From: Rummeliibacillus sp044763875
GTDB lineage: Bacteria > Bacillota > Bacilli > Bacillales_A > Planococcaceae
Direction: 5' to 3'
DNA length: 64,000 nt
Assembly: GCF_044763875.1 (NCBI RefSeq)
Contig: NZ_JBIWGZ010000008.1
Coordinates: 117,427-181,426, forward strand
A program made the translations under genes and the position numbers. Positions within the stretch are counted from its first letter, which is position 1; every line of letters begins with the position of its first letter. Below, piece after piece: positions 34,722 to 44,816 of the stretch. Under the pieces are notes generated by a model. The model made no database searches, had not been told where the DNA came from, and saw only the letters and a list, made by a program, of their open reading frames with translations.

Positions 34722-34773
34722 GGGTCTGTTTGAAAAATCGGTAAATGATTTTTCAAAACAGGCCCGCTTTTTT
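34722..34773 (+). terminator. Strong terminator after the MFS gene
   Basis: GGGTCTGTTTGAAAAATC pairs with GATTTTTCAAAACAGGCCC, followed by six T. A smaller hairpin (CTTACTT/AAGTAAG, about 34694-34711) lies just before it. Confidence 0.8.
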
Positions 34774-34803
34774 ATATTTGATAAGAAGACATAAATAGCA
34801 TTA

Positions 34804-34855
34804 TTCGCGAATACAATTCCCGAATCCGCGAGTATTCTTCCACAGAACGCGAGTA
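34804..34855. repeat. Three CGCGARTA motifs at exact 21-base spacing
   Basis: CGCGAATA (34806-34813), CGCGAGTA (34827-34834) and CGCGAGTA (34848-34855) start exactly 21 bases apart; the first lies in the palindrome TATTCGCGAATA. Bases between copies are not conserved. The repeat sits between the MFS and gatB terminators. Confidence 0.65.
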
Positions 34856-34863
34856 AAAAAGTT

Positions 34864-34900
34864 AAAAAATAGAGCCAACAAAAAATTTTTGTTGGCTCTA
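34864..34900 (-). terminator. Terminator of the gatCAB operon
   Basis: TAGAGCCAACAAAAA and TTTTTGTTGGCTCTA form a nearly perfect stem; on the minus strand TTTTTTAAC follows. It is 18 bases after the gatB stop. Confidence 0.88.
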
Positions 34901-34918
34901 AATCTAAATAACTGTTAA

Positions 34919-36346
34919 TTAGCGTTTTTGGATTTCTTCTAATAAAAGTTTGTTAATCATTTGTGGGTTAGCTTGTCCACGAGAAGCCTTCATAATTTGA
35001 CCTACTAAGAAGCCAATTGCACGGTCTTTACCGTTTTTGAAGTCTTCGATTGATTGAGCGTTGTTATCAAGAACTTCTGTAACCATTTTAAGAAGTGCGC
35101 CTTCATCAGAGATTTGAACAAGGCCTTTTTCTTTAACGATATTTTCAGCATCGCCGCCATTTGTAACAAGTTCTTTGAATACTTTTTTAGCGATTTTAGA
35201 AGAGATTGTGCCAGCAGTGATTAATTTCACCATGCCAGCAAGCCCTTCTGGAGTAAGTGCTGTTTCTGAAAGTTCTTTTTGCTCAGCATTTAAGTAAGCC
35301 GAAACTTCACCCATTAACCAGTTAGATGAAAGTTTTGCATCCGCACCTGTAGCTACAGTTGCTTCAAAGAAATCAGCTGTTTCTTTAGAAAGTGTTAATA
35401 CATGTGCATCGTAAGCTGGTAGGCCAAATTCAGATACATAACGTTCTTTACGAGCATCTGGAAGTTCTGGAATCATCGCTTTTTCACGTTCTAACCATGC
35501 ATCGTCGATTACGATATCAACTAAATCTGGTTCTGGGAAGTAACGGTAATCGTCTGTTCCTTCTTTAACACGCATTAAGATTGTTTTACCTGTTTTTTCA
35601 TCAAAACGACGAGTTTCTTGTTTGATTTCACCGCCAGCATTTAATACTGCAGCTTGACGTTGTTCTTCATATTCAAGACCTTTACGTACAAAGCTGAATG
35701 AGTTTAAGTTTTTCAATTCAGCTTTTGTACCAAATTCATCTTGACCATAAGGACGAATTGAGATGTTGGCATCACAACGTAGTGAGCCTTCTTCCATACG
35801 TACGTCTGAAACACCTGTGTATTGGATAATAGCTTTTAGTTTTTCAAGGTAAGCATAAGCTTCTTCAGGAGTACGCATATCTGGTTCAGATACGATCTCA
35901 ACTAAAGGAGTACCTTGACGGTTGTAATCGACTAATGAAGAGTTTTTGCCGTGAGTTAATTTACCAGCATCTTCTTCCATGTGGATACGCGTGATACCGA
36001 TACGTTTTTTCTCGCCACCTACTTCGATTTCAATCCAACCATTTTCACCGATTGGTTTATCAAATTGTGAAATTTGGTAAGCTTTCGGATTATCAGGATA
36101 GAAGTAGTTTTTACGGTCAAATTTTGTGTGTTGGTTAATATCCATGTTTAGCGCAAGAGCTGCACGCATCGCAAAGTTGACAACTTCTTTGTTTAAGACA
36201 GGTAGTACACCTGGGTAACCAAGGTCGATTACAGAAGTATTTGAGTTTGGTTCTGAACCGAATTTATTTGGTGATGGTGAGAAGATTTTAGATTGAGTTT
36301 TTAACTCAACGTGTACTTCTAAGCCAATGACTGTTTCGTAGTTCAT
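34919..36346 (-). CDS. gatB: Aspartyl/glutamyl-tRNA amidotransferase subunit B
   Basis: Binds the mischarged Glu-tRNA(Gln) (or Asp-tRNA(Asn)), activates it and converts it to Gln-tRNA with ammonia from GatA. It is 475 residues long, as usual. The start YETVIGLEVHVELKTQSKIF, the segment NFDRK-like FDRKNYFYPDNPKAYQISQF near residue 80 and the C-terminal YqeY-type tail (GFLVGQIMKASRGQANPQ) are diagnostic. It is the last gene of gatC-gatA-gatB, one base after gatA. Confidence 0.97.
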   Translation of the reverse strand: MNYETVIGLEVHVELKTQSKIFSPSPNKFGSEPNSNTSVIDLGYPGVLPVLNKEVVNFAMRAALALNMDINQHTKFDRKNYFYPDNPKAYQISQFDKPIGENGWIEIEVGGEKKRIGITRIHMEEDAGKLTHGKNSSLVDYNRQGTPLVEIVSEPDMRTPEEAYAYLEKLKAIIQYTGVSDVRMEEGSLRCDANISIRPYGQDEFGTKAELKNLNSFSFVRKGLEYEEQRQAAVLNAGGEIKQETRRFDEKTGKTILMRVKEGTDDYRYFPEPDLVDIVIDDAWLEREKAMIPELPDARKERYVSEFGLPAYDAHVLTLSKETADFFEATVATGADAKLSSNWLMGEVSAYLNAEQKELSETALTPEGLAGMVKLITAGTISSKIAKKVFKELVTNGGDAENIVKEKGLVQISDEGALLKMVTEVLDNNAQSIEDFKNGKDRAIGFLVGQIMKASRGQANPQMINKLLLEEIQKR

Positions 36347-36347
36347 A

Positions 36348-37808
36348 TTATTTTACCTCCCAAGTTTGAGGCGTTTTTTCGTGGAAGTCTGTAGCACGTT
36401 CGAATGCATCTGCCACGCGGTAAACTGTGCCTTCTTCGAAGTATTTACCAATAATTTGTAAACCTAATGGAAGACCATTGTCAAAACCACAAGGGATTGA
36501 GATAGCAGGTACACCAGCAAGGTTAATAGGAACAGTTAAAATATCGTTAGCGTACACTGTCATCGGATCATCGAGGTTTTCACCAAGTTTGAATGCAGGT
36601 GTTGGAGATGTTGGTCCAACGATTACATCATACTCTGCGAATACTTTATCGAAGTCTTGTTTTATTAATGTACGAACTTGTTGTGCTTTTTTGTAGTAAG
36701 CATCATAAGTACCAGCTGATAATGAGTAAGTACCAAGCATGATACGACGTTTTACTTCATCACCGAAGCCTTCAGCACGAGTTTTCGTGTAAAGTTCATC
36801 TAAGTTATCTGCTTCAGCACGATAACCATAACGGATACCATCGAATCGAGAAAGGTTAGAAGATGCTTCAGAAGAAGATAGGATATAGTAAGCAGCTAGT
36901 GCATATTTTGAGTGAGGAAGTGATACTTCATCAACTGTAGCGCCTAGTTCTTTTAATTTTTCGATTGCATTTAATACTGATTGGCGTGAAGCATCGCTAA
37001 CACCTTCAGCTAAGTATTCTTTTGGTACAGCAATTTTAAGCCCTTTAATGTCACCAGTTAATTGGTCAACATAGTGAGGTACTTCTACATTTGCTGAAGT
37101 TGAATCATGTTCGTCAACGCCTGCAATTGCTTCTAGTAATAAAGCATTGTCACGTACATTACGAGTAATTGGTCCAATTTGGTCTAAAGAAGATGCGAAT
37201 GCAACTAATCCAAAACGAGATACGCGGCCATATGTTGGCTTCATACCTACAACACCACAGTAAGCTGCTGGTTGACGAATTGAACCACCTGTATCAGAAC
37301 CAAGTGAGAATGGTACTTCTCCTGCTGCTACAGCTGCTGCTGAACCACCTGAAGAACCACCTGGTACATGAGCAAAGTTCCAAGGGTTGTGAACTGGTTT
37401 GATCGCAGAGTTTTCATTTGCAGAACCCATTGCAAATTCATCCATGTTCAATTTACCGATTGTTACCATACCAGCTTCTTTTAATTTGTTCACAACTGTT
37501 GCATTGTAAATTGGATTGAAGCCTTCTAGGATTTTAGAAGCACAAGTTGTTTCTAATCCTTCTGTAACGATATTATCTTTTACCCCAATTGGTAAACCGT
37601 AAAGTGGTCCACGGTTTTCAAATGGCACTTCATCCATTTCTTTTGCTTGTGTTAATGCGTTTTCTTTATCTAGTGCTAAAAATGCACCTACTTCGCTATC
37701 AACTGCATCGATGCGGTTGTATGCTTCTTGTGCTAAGTCAGCGATTGTGATTTCTTTGCTATGTAATAGCTCTTGTAATTCTGCCGCTGATTTTTTGAAT
37801 AGTGACAT
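36348..37808 (-). CDS. gatA: Aspartyl/glutamyl-tRNA amidotransferase subunit A
   Basis: Glutaminase/amidase subunit, 486 residues. The amidase signature includes GVKDNIVTEG (catalytic Lys near 79) and PGGSSGGSAAAVAAG (catalytic Ser pair near 150-155) and SLGSDTGGSIRQPAAYCG (near 170). It frees ammonia from glutamine and passes it to GatB. A GGAGG site precedes the ATG, 23 bases after gatC. Confidence 0.97.
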   Translation of the reverse strand: MSLFKKSAAELQELLHSKEITIADLAQEAYNRIDAVDSEVGAFLALDKENALTQAKEMDEVPFENRGPLYGLPIGVKDNIVTEGLETTCASKILEGFNPIYNATVVNKLKEAGMVTIGKLNMDEFAMGSANENSAIKPVHNPWNFAHVPGGSSGGSAAAVAAGEVPFSLGSDTGGSIRQPAAYCGVVGMKPTYGRVSRFGLVAFASSLDQIGPITRNVRDNALLLEAIAGVDEHDSTSANVEVPHYVDQLTGDIKGLKIAVPKEYLAEGVSDASRQSVLNAIEKLKELGATVDEVSLPHSKYALAAYYILSSSEASSNLSRFDGIRYGYRAEADNLDELYTKTRAEGFGDEVKRRIMLGTYSLSAGTYDAYYKKAQQVRTLIKQDFDKVFAEYDVIVGPTSPTPAFKLGENLDDPMTVYANDILTVPINLAGVPAISIPCGFDNGLPLGLQIIGKYFEEGTVYRVADAFERATDFHEKTPQTWEVK

Positions 37809-37831
37809 TCTTGTCCCTCCTAACGTTAGTC

Positions 37832-38125
37832 TTATTCTGTAATGATTGGTGGTACTTTGACTAAGCCATCTTGTTGTTCTTTGACGTTTTTCATCATAAC
37901 TTCGCGATCTAAGCCTTTAGCTGCTACGTCTTCTCGTAATACATTGACTAAAGGTAATACGTGAGTTGTAGGTTCTACATTTGTTGTATCTAATTCATTT
38001 AATTGCTCAGCAAAGTCAGTAATTGCACCAAGTTGAGCTGCAAATTTTTCTGCTTCTTCTTCTGTAATTGCTAGACGAGCAAGATTTGCTACGTGCTTAA
38101 CCTCTTCTTTTGAAAGTTTTGCCAT
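37832..38125 (-). CDS. gatC: Aspartyl/glutamyl-tRNA amidotransferase subunit C
   Basis: A 97-residue helper subunit that wraps around GatA and GatB and stabilises the complex. Typical features are VKHVANLARLAITEEEAEKF at the start and LPLVNVLREDVA near residue 57. GGAGG lies before the ATG. It is the first gene of the operon, with 340 bases of upstream spacer. Confidence 0.96.
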   Translation of the reverse strand: MAKLSKEEVKHVANLARLAITEEEAEKFAAQLGAITDFAEQLNELDTTNVEPTTHVLPLVNVLREDVAAKGLDREVMMKNVKEQQDGLVKVPPIITE

Positions 38126-38465
38126 TTTTCACACCTCCGAAATCGATAACCATACCGATAATAATATCATTATTCTAAAGAAATGCGCAAGACACTTCCT
38201 TCAACTAAAGTGCGTTTGAATGCTTGAAAATAAAGGGTTTGATTCCCTTAGCGGTCATGTGCGTTGTTCAAATTTCATTATTTCCATATTTATTTGAAAA
38301 ATTGACCCATTTAAAATTATACATTTAATTGGCACAAAGAAAAGTTAGTTCTATATCAAGTGTTAAATACAGGAGTGTCGGAGCAGTCATCTCAACTTTT
38401 CTACTGCTTCTCGCTAAATTATGTGAACGCCTCAAAAAATTACCGTTTATTAACACTTATTCATT
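38126..38465. other. gatC upstream region
   Basis: About 340 bases between gatC and the camS terminator. AT-rich, with a TATAAT-type hexamer on the minus strand near 38316. I see no gene, T-box or riboswitch. Confidence 0.4.
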
Positions 38466-38512
38466 CTAAAAAAAGAGGTTGTTCCCTACAAGTATTACTT
38501 TAGGGTCAACCT
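38466..38512 (-). terminator. Terminator after camS
   Basis: On the minus strand AGAGGTTG and CAACCTCT enclose an inner CCCTA/TAGGG stem, and seven T follow. It ends the pcrB-pcrA-ligA-camS unit. Confidence 0.85.
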
Positions 38513-38523
38513 CTCTTTATTAT

Positions 38524-39672
38524 TTAATCATTGTAAATATGGATATATGGCTCGTCTGCATTTGCTTCTTTGACCACTAATGCTTCTGGTCCATTAATAG
38601 ATGTAACATTCACTTCTACTTGTAACCCTTTAGGGAATTGATCCATTACTTCCCCAGACATATATTGTGTGAAACCAATAATTTCTGATGATCCATAGAA
38701 TTTTATAGGAATTTGGATTTCTAGCTTTTGAATCTTATTATTTTGATAGAATCCAGTACCAACGATATTGGTATAGTTAGAGAAATACTTATCAATATCT
38801 TGTTTGAAATAGTTAAAGTTTTCGTTAATATCTCGGTATTTATTGTTTGCATCACTTGTTGGGAAGAGAACATATTGCTCATTGATCTTTTTCCAATCTT
38901 TAATTTGAGCGCTTCCTTGATCAACATTTGTGTAAGCAAAGTATGTTCCTGGTACGATTGCAGACCGGCTTTGTTGTTTAAATAGACCGACAGTAATCGG
39001 AACTTCTGATAGTCCATCTATTTGACGTAAACGTTTTACTACTTGAGCGGCAATTTTCTTACCTTGTGCATCTAGAACAGCTTGTGGTATGGGTTCCTCA
39101 TAGGTTGCACCATATTGTTCTTTTTGGTAGTAGTAAACTGAATTCAATGCAAGTCCAATCGAAACGCCTGCTAGTTTTACTTTGTTCTTACCTGTTTTTT
39201 GTAAGTAGTTTTGTTCTACAATATGTGCCAAGTAAATTGGTGCAGTTTTTGCACGTTCTGTTGGAGACATATTTTTTGTCGTCTTTGGATTTAAACCAGC
39301 GGGATCTTGAGAACTACGCGCAAGCCATGAATTCACAGTATTCTTATCTAAATATTGTCCTTCTTGGAAGAAATATTTATCTGGATCAAATGCTTGCTGA
39401 GATAAGCGTAATAGACCACTTTCTGCCTCTTTTATATCATATTTTGTATTAATATTTGAAACAATCAAACCTCTACTTGCGCTTTCTTTATATGGTAAAA
39501 GTGTACGATAGTATTGGTTATCAATTTGCATACTAGGAATGATTGTTGTTTCTTCTTTATCTTTTGTATTGGTTGATTGCACAACGGTTGACTCTTTTGT
39601 TAAAGAAGGTAAACTACAGCCTGCTAGCATAGCTGTTACAACCATAGCTGGTATCCAGCGAAGTCGGTTCAT
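38524..39672 (-). CDS. camS: CamS-family sex-pheromone-type lipoprotein
   Basis: A 382-residue lipoprotein of the CamS family. The signal peptide ends in MLAGC, with the lipidated Cys at residue 19. In enterococci and staphylococci, peptides from the signal sequence of such proteins act as conjugation pheromones; the body of the protein has unknown function. The segment ESGLLRLSQQAFDPDKYFFQ near residue 84 and the C-terminal NGPEALVVKEANADEPYIHI are family-like. It lies 16 bases after ligA, as in B. subtilis (yerH). Confidence 0.92.
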   Translation of the reverse strand: MNRLRWIPAMVVTAMLAGCSLPSLTKESTVVQSTNTKDKEETTIIPSMQIDNQYYRTLLPYKESASRGLIVSNINTKYDIKEAESGLLRLSQQAFDPDKYFFQEGQYLDKNTVNSWLARSSQDPAGLNPKTTKNMSPTERAKTAPIYLAHIVEQNYLQKTGKNKVKLAGVSIGLALNSVYYYQKEQYGATYEEPIPQAVLDAQGKKIAAQVVKRLRQIDGLSEVPITVGLFKQQSRSAIVPGTYFAYTNVDQGSAQIKDWKKINEQYVLFPTSDANNKYRDINENFNYFKQDIDKYFSNYTNIVGTGFYQNNKIQKLEIQIPIKFYGSSEIIGFTQYMSGEVMDQFPKGLQVEVNVTSINGPEALVVKEANADEPYIHIYND

Positions 39673-39688
39673 TGTCTTGAAAGCTCCT

Positions 39689-41695
39689 TTACTCAGTTAA
39701 TTCTTCAATGAGACGGTCTTCATTCCACACTTCAATGCCTAGTTGTTCAGCTTTTGTGAGTTTTGAGCCTGCCTCTGCTCCGGCAATAACGAGGTCCGTT
39801 TTTTTACTTACGCTACCTGTTACTTTTCCACCTAGCTCTTCTATTTTCTCTTTTGCATCCTGGCGTGTCAATTGTTCCAATTTACCAGTTAACACAATTG
39901 TTTTCCCTGAAAATGCACTTTCTATTTCTTCTGTGTTTACTTTTTTACCTAAGTATGTCATGTTAACGCCAGCTTCACGTAAACGTGTGATTAATGCTTG
40001 TACATCTTCACTTTCAAAATATGAAACAATAGAGTCTGCCATTTTTTCTCCGATTTCAAAAACATTGACTAATTCTTCATCAGTAACAGTCATTAATCGG
40101 TCCATTGTTTCAAACTCTTCAGCTATTAATTTTGCCGCTTTTGCACCCACATGACGTATGCCTAGTCCAAATAATAATCGCTCTAGTGAGTTCTTTTTAG
40201 ACTCTGCAATGGCAGCGGTTAAATTGGTTGCAGATTTCTCCCCCATACGATCAAGCTGGACCAGCTCTTCTACTTGTAGATGATATAAATCAGACACGTC
40301 TTTTACAAGCTCAGATTTTAATAATTGTTCTACAACTTTTTCACCACAACCATCAATATTCATTGCATTACGTGATACGAAATGCACCATACCTTCTGAT
40401 ATTTGCGCAAAACATTGTGGATTAACACAACGTAGAGCGACTTCATCTTCAATGCGGACTAATTCACTTTCGCATACCGGGCAATTAGATGGCATCGCAA
40501 AAGGTTCGATATCTTCGCTTCGTTGGTCGAATAATACAGACACAACTTCTGGGATAATATCGCCAGCCTTACGAATAATGACTTTATCTCCGATACGAAC
40601 ATCCTTTTCACGGATAATATCTTCATTATGCAATGTAGCACGTTGAACCGTAGTTCCTGCTACTAGTACAGGCTCTAAAATAGCAGTAGGAGTAACAACA
40701 CCTGTACGTCCAACTGTCAAATCGATATCTAGCACAGTCGTTACAACTTCTTCTGCTGGGAATTTATACGCGATTGACCACCTTGGAACTTTCACAGTGT
40801 TCCCTAATTCAGCTTGTTGCGCATAGTGATCTACTTTTATAACAATACCATCAATTTCATATGGCAATGTTGATCGCTTTTCTGTCCACTCTTCAATATA
40901 TGCCATCACTTCTTGAATGTCTTTGCAATTGCGTCGTTCATGATTTGTTTGGAAACCTAGCTGATCCATATAATTTAGTGCCTCACTATGACCTGTTAAA
41001 CCATAGGCTTCACCGCTACCTCCAATTGCATAGATAAATATAGCTAAGTTACGACTTGCCGCAATTTTAGGATCTAGTTGACGTAAAGAGCCTGCTGCCG
41101 CATTACGAGGATTAGCAAATAGTTCTTCACCTTTTTCAGCTCGAGCTTTGTTTAGATTAGTAAATGAACGTTTCGGCATATAACATTCACCACGAGCCTC
41201 AATTGTGATTGGCTCTTTTAAACGAAGTGGTACTGAGTGAACTGTTTTTAGATTTTCAGTAATATCTTCACCAATTGTACCATTACCTCGGGTTGCCCCT
41301 TGGATGAAAACTCCATCTTCGTAACGTAATGAAATAGCTAAACCATCAATTTTCAATTCACACACATAAGAGAAATGATCTCCAATTACAGATCGAACGC
41401 GACGGTCAAAATCATTCAAATCGCTTTCGTTAAATGTATTGCCTAAACTTAGCATTGGATATTGGTGCGTCACTTTTTGGAAACCAGTCAATATTTCCCC
41501 ACCCACGCGTTGAGTTGGTGAATCTGGATAGATTAAATCAGGATTTTCTTTTTCTAATGCAATTAGTTCATGTAGAAGTTGGTCATAAATTGCATCCGGT
41601 ACAACCGGGTTATCTAATACATAATAGGCATGTCCATATTCATGAAGAAGCTGATTTAACTCTGCTACACGCTTTTCCAATTGAATTCTATCCAT
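39689..41695 (-). CDS. ligA: NAD-dependent DNA ligase
   Basis: Seals nicks in DNA during replication and repair. The 668-residue length and domain order are standard: Ia and adenylation domain with active-site Lys115 in ELKIDGLA, an OB fold (VGRTGVVTP near 315), a four-Cys zinc finger (CPVC...CVNPQC, about 400-425), helix-hairpin-helix repeats and a C-terminal BRCT domain (GKTIVLTGKLEQLTRQDAKE near 590). It is 20 bases downstream of pcrA. Confidence 0.97.
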   Translation of the reverse strand: MDRIQLEKRVAELNQLLHEYGHAYYVLDNPVVPDAIYDQLLHELIALEKENPDLIYPDSPTQRVGGEILTGFQKVTHQYPMLSLGNTFNESDLNDFDRRVRSVIGDHFSYVCELKIDGLAISLRYEDGVFIQGATRGNGTIGEDITENLKTVHSVPLRLKEPITIEARGECYMPKRSFTNLNKARAEKGEELFANPRNAAAGSLRQLDPKIAASRNLAIFIYAIGGSGEAYGLTGHSEALNYMDQLGFQTNHERRNCKDIQEVMAYIEEWTEKRSTLPYEIDGIVIKVDHYAQQAELGNTVKVPRWSIAYKFPAEEVVTTVLDIDLTVGRTGVVTPTAILEPVLVAGTTVQRATLHNEDIIREKDVRIGDKVIIRKAGDIIPEVVSVLFDQRSEDIEPFAMPSNCPVCESELVRIEDEVALRCVNPQCFAQISEGMVHFVSRNAMNIDGCGEKVVEQLLKSELVKDVSDLYHLQVEELVQLDRMGEKSATNLTAAIAESKKNSLERLLFGLGIRHVGAKAAKLIAEEFETMDRLMTVTDEELVNVFEIGEKMADSIVSYFESEDVQALITRLREAGVNMTYLGKKVNTEEIESAFSGKTIVLTGKLEQLTRQDAKEKIEELGGKVTGSVSKKTDLVIAGAEAGSKLTKAEQLGIEVWNEDRLIEELTE

Positions 41696-41715
41696 TCTTT
41701 TTCCTCCATATATGC

Positions 41716-43962
41716 TTAGACTTTTTCGATTGGTGCGAATTTCGCTAATAATCGTTTAATACCAGTTGGGCTTGGGAATGCAATATCTAATTCAGTATTT
41801 TCAGCTTCTCCTCGCACAGCAACAACTGTACCAATACCCCATTTTTTGTGAGAGGCTTTATCGCCAGCTTTCCAACCTATTTGGTCACCACCAGTTTGTT
41901 TATAAGTTGGTGTAATAATCGTTTTACGAGTTTGTGGTGCAGCATAACTTGATGGGCGACGTTTTGACGTACCCAAGCTATTACTCATACTTGAAGAATG
42001 TTCATTTGTTGAAACTTCTTCTAGTATTTCCATACCGATTTCTTGTAAGAAACGTGATGGACGATTATAGCTACTACGGCCAAAAATCGTACGAGATTGT
42101 GCACAAGTTAAGTATAGTCGTTGTTCTGCACGAGTTATTCCTACATAGGCTAAACGGCGTTCTTCTTCCATTTCATCTTCATCTTGCAATGATCGTGAGT
42201 GTGGGAAGATATTTTCTTCCATTCCGATGATGAAGACAACTGGAAACTCTAGACCTTTAGCAGAGTGCATTGTCATTAATACGATTGAACCTTTTGACTC
42301 GTCCTCCTTATCAAGTGAATCAATATCGGCAATCAATGCTAAATCTGTTAAGAATGCTACTAATGATTTATCATCGCTTTGATCTTCGAAAGCCTTTGTA
42401 ACAGATAGAAATTCATTGATATTTTCTAAACGACTTTCCGCTTCAATTGTTTTTTCATTTCTCAACATGTCACGATATCCTGATTTATCAAGAACTTCTT
42501 CTACTAGTTCTGATACAGACATAAATTCTTGCATTTTAGTAAAGTTTGAAATCATTGTGTGGAAAGTAATTGCTGCATTTGTAGCTTTTGCCGATAATCC
42601 CATAAAATAGACTTCTTTTAATGCGTCGAAAATAGAACGATCTTGATCAATTGCATATTGTGCCATGCGTTCAAATGATGTTGCACCAATGCTACGTTTC
42701 GGTTCGTTAATAATACGTGCTAAAGATAAATCATCATCATTATTAGCAATTAAACGTAGATATGCGAGTAAGTCCTTGATTTCTTTACGGTCATAGAACT
42801 TTGTGCCACCGACAATGGTATATTCCATATTCGATTTCACTAGCATTTCTTCCATTACGCGAGATTGAGCATTTGTACGATACAAAATAGCAAATTCATC
42901 TAATGAGCGATTTTCTTTTTCCATTAACTCTTGAATAGTCTTAACGACAAATTGAGCTTCTTGCTTTTCGTCATATGAGCGACAGAGCGAAATTTTCTCG
43001 CCTTCCTCGTTATCTGTACGAAGCTTTTTCGGATAACGGCTGGCGTTATTTTTTATGACGTCATTAGCCGCTTGTAAGATGCGAGAAGTAGAACGATAAT
43101 TTTGCTCAAGCATGATTGCTTTAGAAGTTGGATAATCTTTTTCGAAAGATAAAATGTTCTGTATATCCGCACCACGCCAACGATAAATGGATTGGTCAGA
43201 ATCTCCTACTACACAAATATTTTGGAATTTCTTTGCTAGCATTTGCACTAAACGGTATTGTGAATGGTTGGTATCTTGATATTCATCCACATGGATATAT
43301 TGGAAACGATTTTGATAATGTTCCAATACATCAGGTACTTCTTCAAATAAACGAATCGTTTGCATGATCAAATCATCGAAATCGAGTGATTGATTTTTGC
43401 GCAAACGTTTTTGGTAATTTTCATATACTTGTGCTACTGTACGTTCGTAAGGATTAGATTCATTTACTTGTGCTTGATATGCTTTAACATCAATACATTC
43501 ATTTTTTGCTGAGCTAATAGCATTTAACATTGAACGTGGGTCAAATCGTTTAGAGTCTATATTTAGTTCCTTTAAAGCATTTTTAATCACTGTGAGTTGA
43601 TCAGATGTATCAAGAATTGAGAAGTTTTTGTTGAAGCCAATTCGATCGATATCTCTTCTTAAAATACGTACGCACATAGAGTGGAAAGTTGAAACCCACA
43701 TACGTTCTCCAGTGCCGTTACCAAGTAGCCCATCAATTCTTTCTCTCATTTCACGTGCTGCTTTATTAGTAAATGTAATCGCTAAGATTTTAGATGGATA
43801 TACTTGTTTTTCAATAACTAAATATGCGATACGATGAGTTAGCACGCGCGTTTTACCAGAGCCAGCACCCGCCATTATAAGTAGCGGTCCCTCTGTCGTT
43901 TTGACAGCTTCTTCTTGTTCTTTATTCATACCTTTTATTAAGTTCTTCGTTAGCTGTTCCAT
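41716..43962 (-). CDS. pcrA: ATP-dependent DNA helicase PcrA
   Basis: A 748-residue UvrD/Rep-family 3'-5' helicase, essential in B. subtilis for repair and rolling-circle replication. Motifs: Walker A AGAGSGKTRVL near residue 31, DEYQDTN (motif II) near 223, DSDQSIYRWRGAD (motif III) near 248, MTMHSAKGLEFP (motif V) near 564 and AYVGITRAEQRLYL (motif VI) near 605. The C-terminus ends in a Tudor-like WKAGDKASHKKWGIGTVVAV typical of PcrA. I start at ATG 43962 (AAGGTGG upstream). Confidence 0.97.
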   Translation of the reverse strand: MEQLTKNLIKGMNKEQEEAVKTTEGPLLIMAGAGSGKTRVLTHRIAYLVIEKQVYPSKILAITFTNKAAREMRERIDGLLGNGTGERMWVSTFHSMCVRILRRDIDRIGFNKNFSILDTSDQLTVIKNALKELNIDSKRFDPRSMLNAISSAKNECIDVKAYQAQVNESNPYERTVAQVYENYQKRLRKNQSLDFDDLIMQTIRLFEEVPDVLEHYQNRFQYIHVDEYQDTNHSQYRLVQMLAKKFQNICVVGDSDQSIYRWRGADIQNILSFEKDYPTSKAIMLEQNYRSTSRILQAANDVIKNNASRYPKKLRTDNEEGEKISLCRSYDEKQEAQFVVKTIQELMEKENRSLDEFAILYRTNAQSRVMEEMLVKSNMEYTIVGGTKFYDRKEIKDLLAYLRLIANNDDDLSLARIINEPKRSIGATSFERMAQYAIDQDRSIFDALKEVYFMGLSAKATNAAITFHTMISNFTKMQEFMSVSELVEEVLDKSGYRDMLRNEKTIEAESRLENINEFLSVTKAFEDQSDDKSLVAFLTDLALIADIDSLDKEDESKGSIVLMTMHSAKGLEFPVVFIIGMEENIFPHSRSLQDEDEMEEERRLAYVGITRAEQRLYLTCAQSRTIFGRSSYNRPSRFLQEIGMEILEEVSTNEHSSSMSNSLGTSKRRPSSYAAPQTRKTIITPTYKQTGGDQIGWKAGDKASHKKWGIGTVVAVRGEAENTELDIAFPSPTGIKRLLAKFAPIEKV

Positions 43963-44006
43963 AACGCACCACCTTTTCACAAACATTTGTTCTTAATTAT
44001 ACTATA

Positions 44007-44696
44007 TTATTTTTTATCTTTCACTGCTTTTACTGTTTGTAATGCAGTTTTTAAATCGTCATAAATGATATTTCCTACAACAATTGTATCTGCGAATTCT
44101 GCCATTTCTTCCGCTTGAGCTGCAGAAGTAATGCCACCACCATAAATTAATTGGGTTTGTTGTAATTCTTGGCTAATTATTTCCACTAATTGTGGGTCAC
44201 CATATGTGCCACTATACTCCATATAAAAAACAGGAAGTCTAAAGAAGTTTTCGGCCATTCTTGCATATGCAACCACATCATCTTGATCTAAGTCTGTTTT
44301 GGCACTGGATAGTTTCGCTGCTTTACAATCACTATTTAAGATACAATATCCTTCTGCGATTAGCTCGTCCCACATCATTACATCGCCATATGCTTTTATC
44401 GCTTCATGATGTAAATCTTTTACCCAAGTTGTGTCCGTGCTATTTAAAACCGTAGGAATTAAATAATAATCATAACCAGGTGTTACTGATTCTAAGTTAG
44501 ATATTTCTAAAGCTACTGAAACTGTAAAACGACGAATGCGAGCGAGTAAATCTAACACACTATCAATTGTCACATCGTCAGTTCCTCCTACAATTATGGC
44601 ATCTGTACCTGATTCACATAATGCTTCTAGTACTTCATCTGTAATATTTTTTGCTGGATCCACCTTGAACACATGCTGCCAGTTTTTTATCTCCAT
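44007..44696 (-). CDS. pcrB: Heptaprenylglyceryl phosphate synthase PcrB
   Basis: A 229-residue TIM-barrel prenyltransferase. In Bacillales PcrB joins heptaprenyl diphosphate to glycerol-1-phosphate, an archaeal-type ether lipid step. The phosphate-binding GTDAIIVGGTDDVTID near residue 30 and LIYGGGITSAAQAEEMA near 180 are typical. It is first gene of the operon with pcrA, 44 bases upstream of it. Confidence 0.95.
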   Translation of the reverse strand: MEIKNWQHVFKVDPAKNITDEVLEALCESGTDAIIVGGTDDVTIDSVLDLLARIRRFTVSVALEISNLESVTPGYDYYLIPTVLNSTDTTWVKDLHHEAIKAYGDVMMWDELIAEGYCILNSDCKAAKLSSAKTDLDQDDVVAYARMAENFFRLPVFYMEYSGTYGDPQLVEIISQELQQTQLIYGGGITSAAQAEEMAEFADTIVVGNIIYDDLKTALQTVKAVKDKK

Positions 44697-44748
44697 GAAT
44701 TACCCACCTATCTAAATTTCTTTCTATGAACAGTATACACAAAACAAG

Positions 44749-44774
44749 CCTTTCGCTACTATCTGCGAAAGGCG
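44749..44774 (-). terminator. Second hairpin between yerC and pcrB
   Basis: GCCTTTCGC and GCGAAAGGC form a 9-bp stem. On the minus strand it is followed by TTGTTTTG. It may back up the yerC terminator. Confidence 0.55.
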
Positions 44775-44816
44775 GGTAGAAGAATTTTCATCATCTAGTT
44801 AGCAACCAGCTTAAAA

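Noticed and set aside
38126..38465. T-box upstream of gatC
   Set aside because: No T-box core sequence or specifier stem could be found.
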